A stretch of DNA of 64,000 nt, taken from the NCBI GenBank assembly GCA_947302655.1, contig CAMYVW010000002.1, positions 105,537 through 169,536 on the forward strand. Direction: 5' to 3'. A model generated the notes under the pieces. It was not told where the DNA came from. It worked only from the letters and a program-made list of their open reading frames with translations, and did no database searches. The DNA comes from an uncultured Mycoplasmatota bacterium. Lineage in GTDB: Bacteria; Bacillota_I; Bacilli_A; RF39; UBA660. Shown here piece after piece: positions 35,483 to 43,324 of this stretch. The translations under genes and the position numbers were made by a program. Position 1 is the first letter of the stretch; every line of letters begins with the position of its first letter.

Positions 35483-36000
35483 TGTCATTTATAATTTTTA
35501 TACTAATTGTTATAGCGCTTTGCTTATTTTTAGAATTTAATTCAATAATTTATTTAAAAAATAGAGCTAAAAGAAGTTATTCTGTTATTGATGTTTTCTT
35601 AAAGAAAAGATTTGATTTAATACCTAATTTAGTGGAAACTGTTAAAGGTTATACTAAATATGAGGGGGAAACTTTAGAAAATTTAGTTAAACTTAGAAAT
35701 AGTTTTGAAGATGGAGATTATAAAGCTGGAGAAAAACTAAATGATACTTATAATAAACTTATTGCTTTAACAGAAAACTATCCTAAACTAAAAGCATCTG
35801 AAAACTTTTTACAACTTCAAAAAGAATTAACTAAAGTAGAAAATGAGATTCAAGCTGCTAGAAGACTATATATTAATGATGTTACTAATTATAATACAAA
35901 GATTGAAAAGTTTCCTCATATGATTTTTGCTCTTTTTATAGGAGCTAGACCTATGAAGTTATTATCTTTTGCAACTGAAGAGGTAAAAGTTAAATTTTAA
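35482..36000 (+). CDS. lemA: LemA family protein
   Basis: 172 residues with one N-terminal membrane helix (2-19) and a long helical bundle outside or inside: VFLKKRFDLIPNLVETVKGY, NPxK-like region ENYPKLKASENFLQLQKEL and ARRLYINDVTNYNTKIEKFP are the conserved LemA blocks. The function is unknown; LemA often accompanies TPM-domain or DUF3137 proteins. The start overlaps the DUF3137 stop by one base. Confidence 0.9.
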   Translation: MSFIIFILIVIALCLFLEFNSIIYLKNRAKRSYSVIDVFLKKRFDLIPNLVETVKGYTKYEGETLENLVKLRNSFEDGDYKAGEKLNDTYNKLIALTENYPKLKASENFLQLQKELTKVENEIQAARRLYINDVTNYNTKIEKFPHMIFALFIGARPMKLLSFATEEVKVKF

Positions 36001-36025
36001 ACGTTGAATATTATTCAACGTTTTT
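35999..36025 (+). terminator. Terminator of the DUF3137-lemA unit
   Basis: AACGTTGAATA and TATTCAACGTT stem (with a short loop) and T-run. Confidence 0.75.
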
Positions 36026-36085
36026 ATTGACTTTTAATTTATATATGTATATATTAATAGTTAATTTAGAGGGTAGGTGTTTTAT

Positions 36086-36796
36086 ATGATAAACTTGTTT
36101 GATATTTATCAAAAACCAATTGATAGTTCTTATAAGGAACATATTATTGCAAGTGCAAAAAGAGTTGCTATGTATTTTGGTGATGAATACATATATAGAG
36201 ATAGAAATGGTAAGTATTTTGAATACAAAGATTATAGTATTCGCATTAAATATGAAATTATTGATGGCAATCCACTTATTTTAATAAATGATGATAAAAC
36301 TGAGGTATTTAATTCAAATAAAAATACTTATCATCCAGGTTCTTGGGAAAATAAATTATCATTTATTAATCAAAGATGTGATGAAAAATATTCTAACGAA
36401 AAAATGAGTGATAAAATTGCATTTTGTGGAAACTTTTTGTGTTCTAAGTTGGGAGAAACAGGGTATGGTTATCCTATAGATGAAAATGTTACTATTTATA
36501 TTTTCCTTTATGAAAAAGAATTATTTTTAGATAAAGTAGAAAATCAAGTGATTTTTGAAGTTTTTGTTGATAAAGATCTTGTTTTTAAATCTGAGAATGC
36601 GTTTAACCTTAATAAAGTAGATTTTAACAATATTGCTCATTATTATCGAATTAGAAAATATGTTCCAGGAGATTGGGAGCAAAAAATCATTGATTATACA
36701 GTTCCTCTTTTAGATCAAGAAGTAAGAGGAAAAGAGAATGAGAACGCTACTTTAGTAAATAATGGTATTAAAAGAGTAAGAAGATCAGGTATTTAA
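36086..36796 (+). CDS. Unknown soluble protein, 236 residues
   Basis: No signal peptide or membrane segment. Mixed alpha/beta with many aromatic residues; HPGSWENKLSFINQRCDEKY, GETGYGYPID and VPGDWEQKIIDYTVPLL stand out. It belongs to no family I recognise. ATG 36086 lies behind AGGTG; the in-frame GTG at 36077 is within that site. It is within the island between ylxM and ffh, as its own unit bounded by two hairpins. Confidence 0.6.
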   Translation: MINLFDIYQKPIDSSYKEHIIASAKRVAMYFGDEYIYRDRNGKYFEYKDYSIRIKYEIIDGNPLILINDDKTEVFNSNKNTYHPGSWENKLSFINQRCDEKYSNEKMSDKIAFCGNFLCSKLGETGYGYPIDENVTIYIFLYEKELFLDKVENQVIFEVFVDKDLVFKSENAFNLNKVDFNNIAHYYRIRKYVPGDWEQKIIDYTVPLLDQEVRGKENENATLVNNGIKRVRRSGI

Positions 36797-36808
36797 TTAT
36801 TTCAAATT

Positions 36809-36838
36809 AAAGAAGATAGATTAATCTATCTTCTTTTG
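36809..36838 (+). terminator. Terminator with palindrome shared with 37848-37873
   Basis: AAAGAAGATAGATTAATCTATCTTCTTT is split here as arms AAAGAAGATAGAT and ATCTATCTTCTTT. The core AGATAGATTAATCTATCT recurs after the next gene. Confidence 0.75.
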
Positions 36839-36845
36839 TTATAAT
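36837..36845 (+). promoter_or_regulatory. Extended -10 promoter of the gene at 36868
   Basis: TGTTATAAT immediately after the terminator T-run. Confidence 0.5.
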
Positions 36846-36867
36846 TATAAAAATGATGGTGATTTAT

Positions 36868-37842
36868 GTGGAAATTTTATTAATTATTCTTATTTTATTA
36901 GGCATTTTGTTTATAATTTTAGTTGCAGGATCTGAAAAAAGTAGGCAGTATAAACATTACTCAAATGGTATAGATTATACGTCTACACCATGCGTTATTT
37001 CACCAGATAAAGAAATATTGAATTTTTCAAAATCTTATACATCTGATGCTAAATGTCTTAATATAAAAAGAATAGCTATTATATATGTACCTTTATTATT
37101 ATCCTTAATTATTCTTTTATATATTTTAAAATGTAGTTATTTAGTTTCAATTGGTACCATCTTTAGTGCATCATTAATTATAATTTCCGTTTTAATTTTC
37201 TTTAATTATAGAGAATATAATTTTTTAACTTATGTTAAATCTAATTTTAAAACATTTATATCTTTAAAATGTTTATCTAAATATTCTTATATTCAATCTG
37301 GATTTAGAAAACCAGGACACATAAGATTTAAAGGTAATTTAAACTATTATTACTCTAATAAAAAGATAAATATGTTTGGAATTAATATATATAAAAGAAG
37401 TTATTTTTATTCGCCACTTCATAAGCATGATAAGATTCAATTAGAAAAAAAGACAAGTCCTGAGTTTTCCGGAATTTATACCATAGTTAATAATGTTAAG
37501 TTTAAATATAATGTTGAAATATATTCTGATTTAAACGAACCTAATACTATTGATAATTTGTGTTTAAGCACTAATATGTATAGAGTTTATGCAGATGAAA
37601 AAGATATTAATAAAGATAGTTTAAATAAAGTTGTTGAATTTCTTGATGATTTATATAATAAGTATGGAATATTATTTGATATTAGAATATCAAATAATCA
37701 TATGTATTTAAAATCTTGTAATGGATGTTTAATTAAAAATAATGAAGCATTATTTGAAAAAGAAATGGATTTTGCTTCTAATCTTCAATATTTTGTTTCA
37801 CAAAATAAATTGATTGAATTAATATTATCAATTGCTCATTAA
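36868..37842 (+). CDS. Divergent DUF3137-like membrane protein
   Basis: 324 residues. The layout copies the DUF3137 protein at 34496: an N-terminal helix (2-22), two further membrane helices around 70-115, then a soluble domain ending in GILFDIRISNNHMYLKS, which lines up with GIYCEIKIINNILYIRL of that protein. I therefore take it as a diverged paralogue; the similarity was judged by eye. The start is GTG 36868 because GGTGATTTAT precedes it exactly as before the ATGs at 20799 and 45318; ATG 36853 lies upstream of that ribosome site. Confidence 0.55.
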   Translation: MEILLIILILLGILFIILVAGSEKSRQYKHYSNGIDYTSTPCVISPDKEILNFSKSYTSDAKCLNIKRIAIIYVPLLLSLIILLYILKCSYLVSIGTIFSASLIIISVLIFFNYREYNFLTYVKSNFKTFISLKCLSKYSYIQSGFRKPGHIRFKGNLNYYYSNKKINMFGINIYKRSYFYSPLHKHDKIQLEKKTSPEFSGIYTIVNNVKFKYNVEIYSDLNEPNTIDNLCLSTNMYRVYADEKDINKDSLNKVVEFLDDLYNKYGILFDIRISNNHMYLKSCNGCLIKNNEALFEKEMDFASNLQYFVSQNKLIELILSIAH

Positions 37843-37847
37843 GTTTT

Positions 37848-37873
37848 AAAGATAGATTAATCTATCTTTTTTT
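37848..37873 (+). terminator. Terminator repeating the 36809 palindrome
   Basis: AAAGATAGAT and ATCTATCTTT stem with T-run; same core as the hairpin in front of the gene. Confidence 0.8.
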
Positions 37874-37881
37874 GTTATAAT
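37873..37881 (+). promoter_or_regulatory. Extended -10 promoter of ffh
   Basis: TGTTATAAT directly after the terminator T-run; AAGGGTGAT then precedes ATG 37906. Confidence 0.55.
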
Positions 37882-37905
37882 ATTAACTTGTAAGGGTGAT
37901 TAAAT

Positions 37906-39207
37906 ATGTTTGAATACATGGGAGATCGTATATCAAAAGCTGTTAAAAATATTAGAGGTATGGGAAGAATAACTGAAGATAATATCTCTGATGCTATGAG
38001 AGAGATTAGAGTAGCTCTTCTTGAAGCCGATGTTAACTATCAAGTTGTTAAAGAATTTATAAATAGTGTTAAAGAAAAACTTTTAGGTGAAGAAGTGCAA
38101 AAATCTTTAAAACCAGATGAACTTTTTATTAAAGTTTTAAAAGATGAACTAGTAGCACTTTTAGGTGGAGATTATGCACCACTAACTTTAGATGGTAAAC
38201 CTACAATACTTCTTTTATGTGGACTTCAAGGTAGTGGTAAAACAACTACTGCTGGTAAACTTGCTAATTTAGTTAGAAAAAAACATGCAAAAAAGCCACT
38301 TCTTGTTGCTTGTGATATTTATAGACCTGCAGCTATTGAACAACTTCAAACTTTAGGTAAACAACTTAATATTGAAGTTTATACTGAAGGGAAAAATAAT
38401 CCTGTAGAAATTGCTAAGAATGCTATTAATTATGCTAAAGAAAATCATTATGATTTTATCATTATAGATACTGCTGGTAGACTTCAAATCGATGAAAATT
38501 TAATGCAAGAATTAAAAGATATATCAGCTGAAGTTAAACCACAAGAAACAATTTTAGTTATTGATGCTATGATGGGTCAAGATGCTATTAATGTTATTAA
38601 TGGATTTAATGATGCCCTTATTTTAACTGGAGCTATTTTAACTAAACTTGATGGTGATACAAAAGGTGGTGTAGCACTTTCTGTTAGGCATTTAACTAAT
38701 GTTCCTATTAAGTTTGTTGGTGATTCGGAAAAACTTGATGGTATATCTGAGTTTTATCCAGAAAGAATGGCTGAACGTATCTTAGATATGGGTGATATTC
38801 TATCTATAGCTGAAAAAGTAGAAAGCGTAATTAGTGAAGAAGATGCAAAATTTACTGCTAAAAGAATGCAGTCTGGTAAATTTGATTTAGAAGACTTTTT
38901 ATCAACAATGAAACAGATTAAAAAATTAGGCCCTCTTGAAAAAATAATAGGAATGCTTCCTCAAGCTAGAAAGATGGGACTTAATAATATTTCTATTAAT
39001 CCTAAAGATATGGCACATATTGAAGCAATTATTTTGTCAATGACCCCAAAAGAAAGAAGAAATCCTGATATATTAAAAGCAACAAGAAAACAAAGGATAG
39101 CTAAAGGATCTGGTAGAAGTGTTGAAGAAGTTAATAGACTTTTAAAACAATTTGAAGAAATGAAAGTAATGATGAAACAAATAGGTAATGGGAAAATGCC
39201 TTTTTAA
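37906..39207 (+). CDS. ffh: Signal recognition particle protein Ffh
   Basis: 433 residues: N domain, GTPase domain (GLQGSGKTTTAGKLA, DTAGRLQID, TKLDGDTKGG) and the Met-rich M domain with LGPLEKIIGMLP and the RNA-binding ILSMTPKERRNPDIL, KQRIAKGSGRS. It binds signal peptides with SRP RNA, whose gene I do not find in this window. It is separated from its usual partner genes ftsY-ylxM by 3.4 kb and has its own promoter. Confidence 0.97.
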   Translation: MFEYMGDRISKAVKNIRGMGRITEDNISDAMREIRVALLEADVNYQVVKEFINSVKEKLLGEEVQKSLKPDELFIKVLKDELVALLGGDYAPLTLDGKPTILLLCGLQGSGKTTTAGKLANLVRKKHAKKPLLVACDIYRPAAIEQLQTLGKQLNIEVYTEGKNNPVEIAKNAINYAKENHYDFIIIDTAGRLQIDENLMQELKDISAEVKPQETILVIDAMMGQDAINVINGFNDALILTGAILTKLDGDTKGGVALSVRHLTNVPIKFVGDSEKLDGISEFYPERMAERILDMGDILSIAEKVESVISEEDAKFTAKRMQSGKFDLEDFLSTMKQIKKLGPLEKIIGMLPQARKMGLNNISINPKDMAHIEAIILSMTPKERRNPDILKATRKQRIAKGSGRSVEEVNRLLKQFEEMKVMMKQIGNGKMPF

Positions 39208-39231
39208 TTCTCATTACTTTTTTATTTACAA
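39184..39231 (+). terminator. Terminator of ffh, overlapping its coding end
   Basis: GTAATGGGAA pairs with TTCTCATTAC (one G-U) around a loop of about 16 bases, then T6. The left arm lies within the last codons. Confidence 0.6.
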
Positions 39232-39293
39232 AAATATACTATTCTGTTATTATAAAAAACAATTGAATTTTAAGTAAGAAATGAGGATTTATT

Positions 39294-39767
39294 ATGGAAG
39301 AGTATATAAGAGCAATGATTAATCTTTATATTAAGGAGTTTAATCTTATAAAAAGAGGATACGATTGTGATGACATTAAACATATGGTTCCTGCGGTTGT
39401 TCGTTATTTTCAATTAAGAGGTTATGACCTTTTATATGATGCATATTATGACAAAAAAGATGACAAAAAAGGTCAACTTGCAATGAACGTTCGTAAAACA
39501 GGTAATAGTGAAGCAATTGGTAGATTAAAAATCAATCCTGTTACTATAAGATTTATTGCAGAGTATTCAAATATTAATGACTTTTTCCAAACATTTGGTA
39601 CTGAAATTAGTGGTATTTATCAAGAAGGTTCAACGGCTATTTATTATGATAAAGATGGTGTTAGAGTTAATGAATCTAGTCCAATTCCTTTTGATTTTAA
39701 TAGTCCAGTTAAAAGAGTGGAAGAAATTGATTATTATATAAGAGATGCGAGAAGCAGAGAAAGATAA
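39294..39767 (+). CDS. Unknown protein, 157 residues
   Basis: No membrane segment. An N-terminal helical part (MEEYIRAMINLYIKEFNLI), a short RYFQLRGYDLLYDAYYDKKD segment, and a more beta-like second half (GRLKINPVTIRFIAEYSNIN, GIYQEGSTAIYYDKDG). ATGAGGA lies before the ATG. The family is not recognised. It is its own unit between two terminators. Confidence 0.6.
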   Translation: MEEYIRAMINLYIKEFNLIKRGYDCDDIKHMVPAVVRYFQLRGYDLLYDAYYDKKDDKKGQLAMNVRKTGNSEAIGRLKINPVTIRFIAEYSNINDFFQTFGTEISGIYQEGSTAIYYDKDGVRVNESSPIPFDFNSPVKRVEEIDYYIRDARSRER

Positions 39768-39775
39768 AAAAATTA

Positions 39776-39807
39776 AAGCATTAAGTTTTATAACTTAATG
39801 TTTTTTT
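39776..39807 (+). terminator. Terminator after the gene at 39294
   Basis: GCATTAAGTT and AACTTAATGT stem (one G-U), then T-run. Confidence 0.75.
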
Positions 39808-39883
39808 CTTAATATAATAAAAAGTTTGCATTATTTAATCATTTGTTATATAATACATCTTACCTTTATAAGGAGGGGAAATT

Positions 39884-40405
39884 ATGGAAAGAAAATTAAT
39901 TGAAATGTATCCTATTAATGAAGAAGTAAAAACTGCTTTCGAACGTTTTTGTAAGTATGGAAAAATAACTAATCCTGAAATAGTTTCACAATATCTTGTA
40001 GAAAAGGGTGGAGATTTTGGCTTAAGTTATGAAATGTTAGATAAATGTGCTAAACCAGAAGATCCATATATTATGGAATTATTTAAAAATACTGGTAATT
40101 TATTATTACTTTCAGATGAGACACTTAATAGATTATTATTTGAAATTAAGATAAGAACTGATTTACCAAAACATGAAGTTACTGAACGATATTATAATAA
40201 AGAGATTAGTTTTTATAATAGTCAACTTTTCAAAAATGCATGTGGTTTATTAAGAAATGAAATATTGAATACTTTATTTTCTAGAATAAACCGTGATTAT
40301 TCAAATATTGATTCATATTACGCTGCTTTAGCAAATAGAGATGCAAATGAATATTTTACAGAACAAGAATTTATGTTAGATGAAGAAATAAGAAAACTTA
40401 AATAA
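39884..40405 (+). CDS. Unknown helical protein, 173 residues
   Basis: All-helical by appearance: INEEVKTAFERFCKYGK, PEIVSQYLVEKGG, LLLLSDETLNRLLFEIKI and DRDYSNIDSYYAALANRD-like stretches, with no membrane segment or signal. AAGGAGGGG precedes the ATG, one of the best ribosome sites in the window, so it should be well translated. The family is not recognised. Confidence 0.6.
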   Translation: MERKLIEMYPINEEVKTAFERFCKYGKITNPEIVSQYLVEKGGDFGLSYEMLDKCAKPEDPYIMELFKNTGNLLLLSDETLNRLLFEIKIRTDLPKHEVTERYYNKEISFYNSQLFKNACGLLRNEILNTLFSRINRDYSNIDSYYAALANRDANEYFTEQEFMLDEEIRKLK

Positions 40406-40425
40406 AGATTTATTTAAGTTTTTTT
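40393..40425 (+). terminator. Terminator overlapping the stop of the gene at 39884
   Basis: AAACTTAAATAAA and TTTATTTAAGTTT stem with T-run; the coding end lies in the left arm. Confidence 0.75.
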
Positions 40426-40480
40426 ATGCCCAAGCATAATATTTAACTTAACATAAGATAATGTAGAAAGGATAATTATT

Positions 40481-40804
40481 ATGTTTCAAGAGGTAAATAA
40501 AACTAGTGAAAACTTTTCTTATGAGAAAGCTGATTTTTCAAATATGAATGTGGATATGAATCAGCCAAATATGAATTATCAAAATAATATGTCACAAAAT
40601 ATGTGCTGTCCTAATGTGTGCGAAATGCCAAGAGAAAGAGTATGCCATAGATATTTTTGTTATGATGTTCCGCACATTGTACCATGCAATACAAGAATAA
40701 TTAATCATCATATTTATAAACATACTTATGTTCCACAATATACTTGTTGTGAAGAAAATGAATGTTGCAATGTCTATGATAATTGTCAAAATAACTTCTT
40801 TTAA
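40481..40804 (+). CDS. CotD-like (spore coat) Cys/His-rich protein
   Basis: 107 residues: an Asn/Met-rich N-terminus (about 20-41), then CCPNVCEMPRERVCHR, and the block YDVPHIVPCNTRIINHHIYK followed by HTYVPQYTCC, which recalls the VPHIHPxHTTxVNHxxxKHxHYFP pattern of CotD inner spore-coat proteins. Ten cysteines and several histidines point to metal binding or cross-linking. GAAAGGAT precedes the ATG. The resemblance is in the central block only; a non-spore role is possible. Confidence 0.6.
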   Translation: MFQEVNKTSENFSYEKADFSNMNVDMNQPNMNYQNNMSQNMCCPNVCEMPRERVCHRYFCYDVPHIVPCNTRIINHHIYKHTYVPQYTCCEENECCNVYDNCQNNFF

Positions 40805-40818
40805 GAAGTTATTTTTTT
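40788..40818 (+). terminator. Terminator overlapping the CotD-like stop codon
   Basis: AAAATAACTTCTT and AAGAAGTTATTTT stem with T-run. Confidence 0.8.
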
Positions 40819-40819
40819 A

Positions 40820-40828
40820 TGCTATAAT
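40820..40828 (+). promoter_or_regulatory. Extended -10 promoter of the gene at 40849
   Basis: TGCTATAAT directly after the terminator T-run. Confidence 0.5.
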
Positions 40829-40848
40829 TAGAATGAGGGTAGTAGGTT

Positions 40849-41106
40849 ATGGAAAGTAGTAAAGAAGAAAAAGACTTTATTAGAAGATATAATGAAGCTG
40901 TAGATTATCTTGAAATGCAAGAAAAAATAATGGTTACTTATAACTATATGTTTTTAGATCGCTTTAGAGATAAACTTAGTAAGTCAGAAATGCAATTTAT
41001 TGTTGATATAGCTGATGCAATAAAAGAGTATTCTAAAGCGGATAAGAAAGTAAAAGTTAAAGTAAGAAAAAAATATAATTTTAATCAACGTAGATGTGAA
41101 AATTAA
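40849..41106 (+). CDS. Unknown small helical protein, 85 residues
   Basis: Charged and mostly helical (EEKDFIRRYNEAVDYLEMQE, SEMQFIVDIADAIKEYSK) with a strongly basic C-terminus (KKVKVKVRKKYNFNQRR) that could bind nucleic acid. GAGGGTAGTAGG precedes the ATG. The nuclease-fusion gene starts 31 bases downstream with its own ribosome site and no terminator between, so the two are probably cotranscribed. The family is not recognised. Confidence 0.55.
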   Translation: MESSKEEKDFIRRYNEAVDYLEMQEKIMVTYNYMFLDRFRDKLSKSEMQFIVDIADAIKEYSKADKKVKVKVRKKYNFNQRRCEN

Positions 41107-41137
41107 TTAAATCTTAATAGTAGTTTTAGGAGGTTTT

Positions 41138-43003
41138 ATGGCTGTAAGTAAAACAGATTTTATAAACTATTCTAGATGTCCTAGATATATTGTTTTAGAT
41201 AAAATTAAAAAAGATAAATTAGATGCTGATATTGATATATCAGAATATAAAAATATCGAAAAAGAATCATTAATAGAAGAACTACTTGGTTCCATGTATG
41301 ACTATGAAGATGATAATGAAGTAGATTTAATCGATGTTCCTAATAGACAACTTGAAGCTATGATGGACTACTATAAACAAGTAGAAACGGAAGCTGGAAG
41401 ATTAACTGAAAAATACTTTGGTGGTAAAACCACATATTCAAAAGATACATATAATCAGGAATGTCTGGATTTTAATCGAAATGGTATTAAATATTTATGT
41501 TATGTAGATGTTTATAATGAAAATAGTGATGGAGTAAACATAATTGAAGTTAAAGCTACTACTACCAATCAATATAAAAAATTAGGTTTTAAAAATAAAG
41601 ATAAAGAGTTTATTTCTATATTTGAAAAAAATGGTCCTTTTTATAGATTAAAAGATGAAGTTTGTAATTTAAACGAACTTTATGATTTTGATATTGATAA
41701 ATATCAAAATCAAGTAAATAAATTATTTGATAGATGGGGAATTGGTAAATATATTTACGATTTATCTATACAAAGATTTATTTTAGAGGGTGAATATAAA
41801 GCATCAAATAATATGGAAGCTTTAAAAAATATTCATTATTATTTAGCTGTTTTAAATGCTGATTATGTTTTTGATGGTACTTATAAAGATGGTAAACCTC
41901 TTTATAATCCTGATGATAATGATAATGAAATTATTAATTTTTTTGATTTCACTAATATAACTAAATTAATGCAACCAGTCATTGAAAATGACGCTAGTAA
42001 AATTGAGAGAGTCTTATTTAATCCTATAGATCAAGAATGTGATCTAGGTAAGTGGTGTGGTTTTAAGAAACCCGGAGGATGTAAATATTTTAATCAGATA
42101 TGTGGAAGTAAAATACCTCATAAAAATAGTAGTTTAAATTATATATCTAATGGTCAAGGGTTTATGACTCCAAACGGTAGAATTAAAGGTTTAGATTTGA
42201 TTAATCAAGGTTATTTAGGAATGCTTGATGTACCGGTTGAATGGATTACAAGAAAAACTCATATGATTCAAAGAGAATGTCTTGAATTTAACAAGGTATA
42301 TATAAATAAAGAAAAGTTGAAAAAAGGTTTAGAGCAGATAGAATATCCTATCTATCATTTAGACTTTGAAACATTTCCATGTCCTGTACCAAGGTTTAAA
42401 GGAGAGTGGCCTTATATACAATCTCCATTTGAATTTAGTTTACATATAGAAAAAGAACCTGGTGTCTGTGATAAGATTAAAGATAATTATGTATTTCTAG
42501 CTAAAACTCATGAAGATGAAAGAGAAGAACTAGTTAAAATGCTTATTAAATATATTGATGGTTCTAAAGGAACATTATTTGCTCAAAATGTTCCGTTTGA
42601 AAAGGGAAGAATTAAAGAATTATCTAATATTTTTCCACAGTATAAAGATAGACTTATGGCTATTTATGATAGAGGCTTTGATTTGCTTTGGCTTGTTAAT
42701 ACAAATTCAAAAATGTATGAAGATCTAGGTTATGATGAAGAAGAAGCTAAAGTCTTTAATTATTATAATAAAGATTTAAGTGGTTCTTTCTCAATTAAGA
42801 AAACTCTACCTGTATTTTCTGATTTATCATATTCTGATATGACTGTTAAAAATGGAACTGAAGCCATAGTTGAATATGCAAACTATCCTTTAATGAGTAA
42901 AGAAGAATATAATATAAAGTATCAGGCTTTAATAGATTATTGCCAGCAGGATACCTGGGCAATGGTTGTAATACTCGATGAATTAAGAAAACTTGTCAAA
43001 TAA
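41138..43003 (+). CDS. DUF2779-like protein: Cas4-type PD-(D/E)XK nuclease fused to DEDD exonuclease
   Basis: 621 residues. The N-terminal half looks like a Cas4/AddB-type nuclease: SKTDFINYSRCPRYI with Cys14, the PD-(D/E)XK triad at Asp124, Glu137 and Lys139 (IIEVKA), and a cysteine cluster (CDLGKWCGF, GGCKYFNQICG) suited to an Fe-S cluster. The C-terminal half starts with YHLDFETFP (Asp409, Glu411), the first motif of DEDD 3'-5' exonucleases, continues with FAQNVPFEKGRIKEL and ends with YCQQDTWAMVVIL. This matches DUF2779 proteins as I know them. The biological role is unknown; DNA or RNA end processing is likely. Confidence 0.75.
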   Translation: MAVSKTDFINYSRCPRYIVLDKIKKDKLDADIDISEYKNIEKESLIEELLGSMYDYEDDNEVDLIDVPNRQLEAMMDYYKQVETEAGRLTEKYFGGKTTYSKDTYNQECLDFNRNGIKYLCYVDVYNENSDGVNIIEVKATTTNQYKKLGFKNKDKEFISIFEKNGPFYRLKDEVCNLNELYDFDIDKYQNQVNKLFDRWGIGKYIYDLSIQRFILEGEYKASNNMEALKNIHYYLAVLNADYVFDGTYKDGKPLYNPDDNDNEIINFFDFTNITKLMQPVIENDASKIERVLFNPIDQECDLGKWCGFKKPGGCKYFNQICGSKIPHKNSSLNYISNGQGFMTPNGRIKGLDLINQGYLGMLDVPVEWITRKTHMIQRECLEFNKVYINKEKLKKGLEQIEYPIYHLDFETFPCPVPRFKGEWPYIQSPFEFSLHIEKEPGVCDKIKDNYVFLAKTHEDEREELVKMLIKYIDGSKGTLFAQNVPFEKGRIKELSNIFPQYKDRLMAIYDRGFDLLWLVNTNSKMYEDLGYDEEEAKVFNYYNKDLSGSFSIKKTLPVFSDLSYSDMTVKNGTEAIVEYANYPLMSKEEYNIKYQALIDYCQQDTWAMVVILDELRKLVK

Positions 43004-43016
43004 GTTTTCTTTTTTT
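42986..43016 (+). terminator. Terminator overlapping the end of the nuclease gene
   Basis: AGAAAACTT and AAGTTTTCT stem with T-run. Confidence 0.75.
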
Positions 43017-43100
43017 GTAAAATATTTGTATAAATTTTACATATTGCTTGTATAGTTTACATAAGGTTTAGTATAGTATTATTGTAAGGAGATGATATAA

Positions 43101-43301
43101 ATGTTATACCCATCTATTGATAAGTTGTTAACAGTTGTTGATTCAAAATATATGTTAGTACATATTGTTTCAAAAAGAAGTAAACAAATGCATGATACTA
43201 ACCATTATCAAATGCTTGAAAAAGATTATGTTAATAAAAAAGAACTTGGTCGAGCACTTGAAGAAGTTGAAAAGGGTTTAATTAAAGTTATTAAAAATTA
43301 A
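43101..43301 (+). CDS. rpoZ: RNA polymerase omega subunit
   Basis: 66 residues: MLYPSIDKLLTVVDSKYMLV then HIVSKRSKQ, and KELGRALEEVEKGLIKV match the omega subunit, which stabilises the beta' subunit. AAGGAGATGAT precedes the ATG. A surface-protein gene follows 24 bases later without a terminator. In B. subtilis rpoZ lies in the gmk region; here that context is lost. Confidence 0.85.
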   Translation: MLYPSIDKLLTVVDSKYMLVHIVSKRSKQMHDTNHYQMLEKDYVNKKELGRALEEVEKGLIKVIKN

Positions 43302-43324
43302 TTATTGTTGAGAGTAGTGTGATT

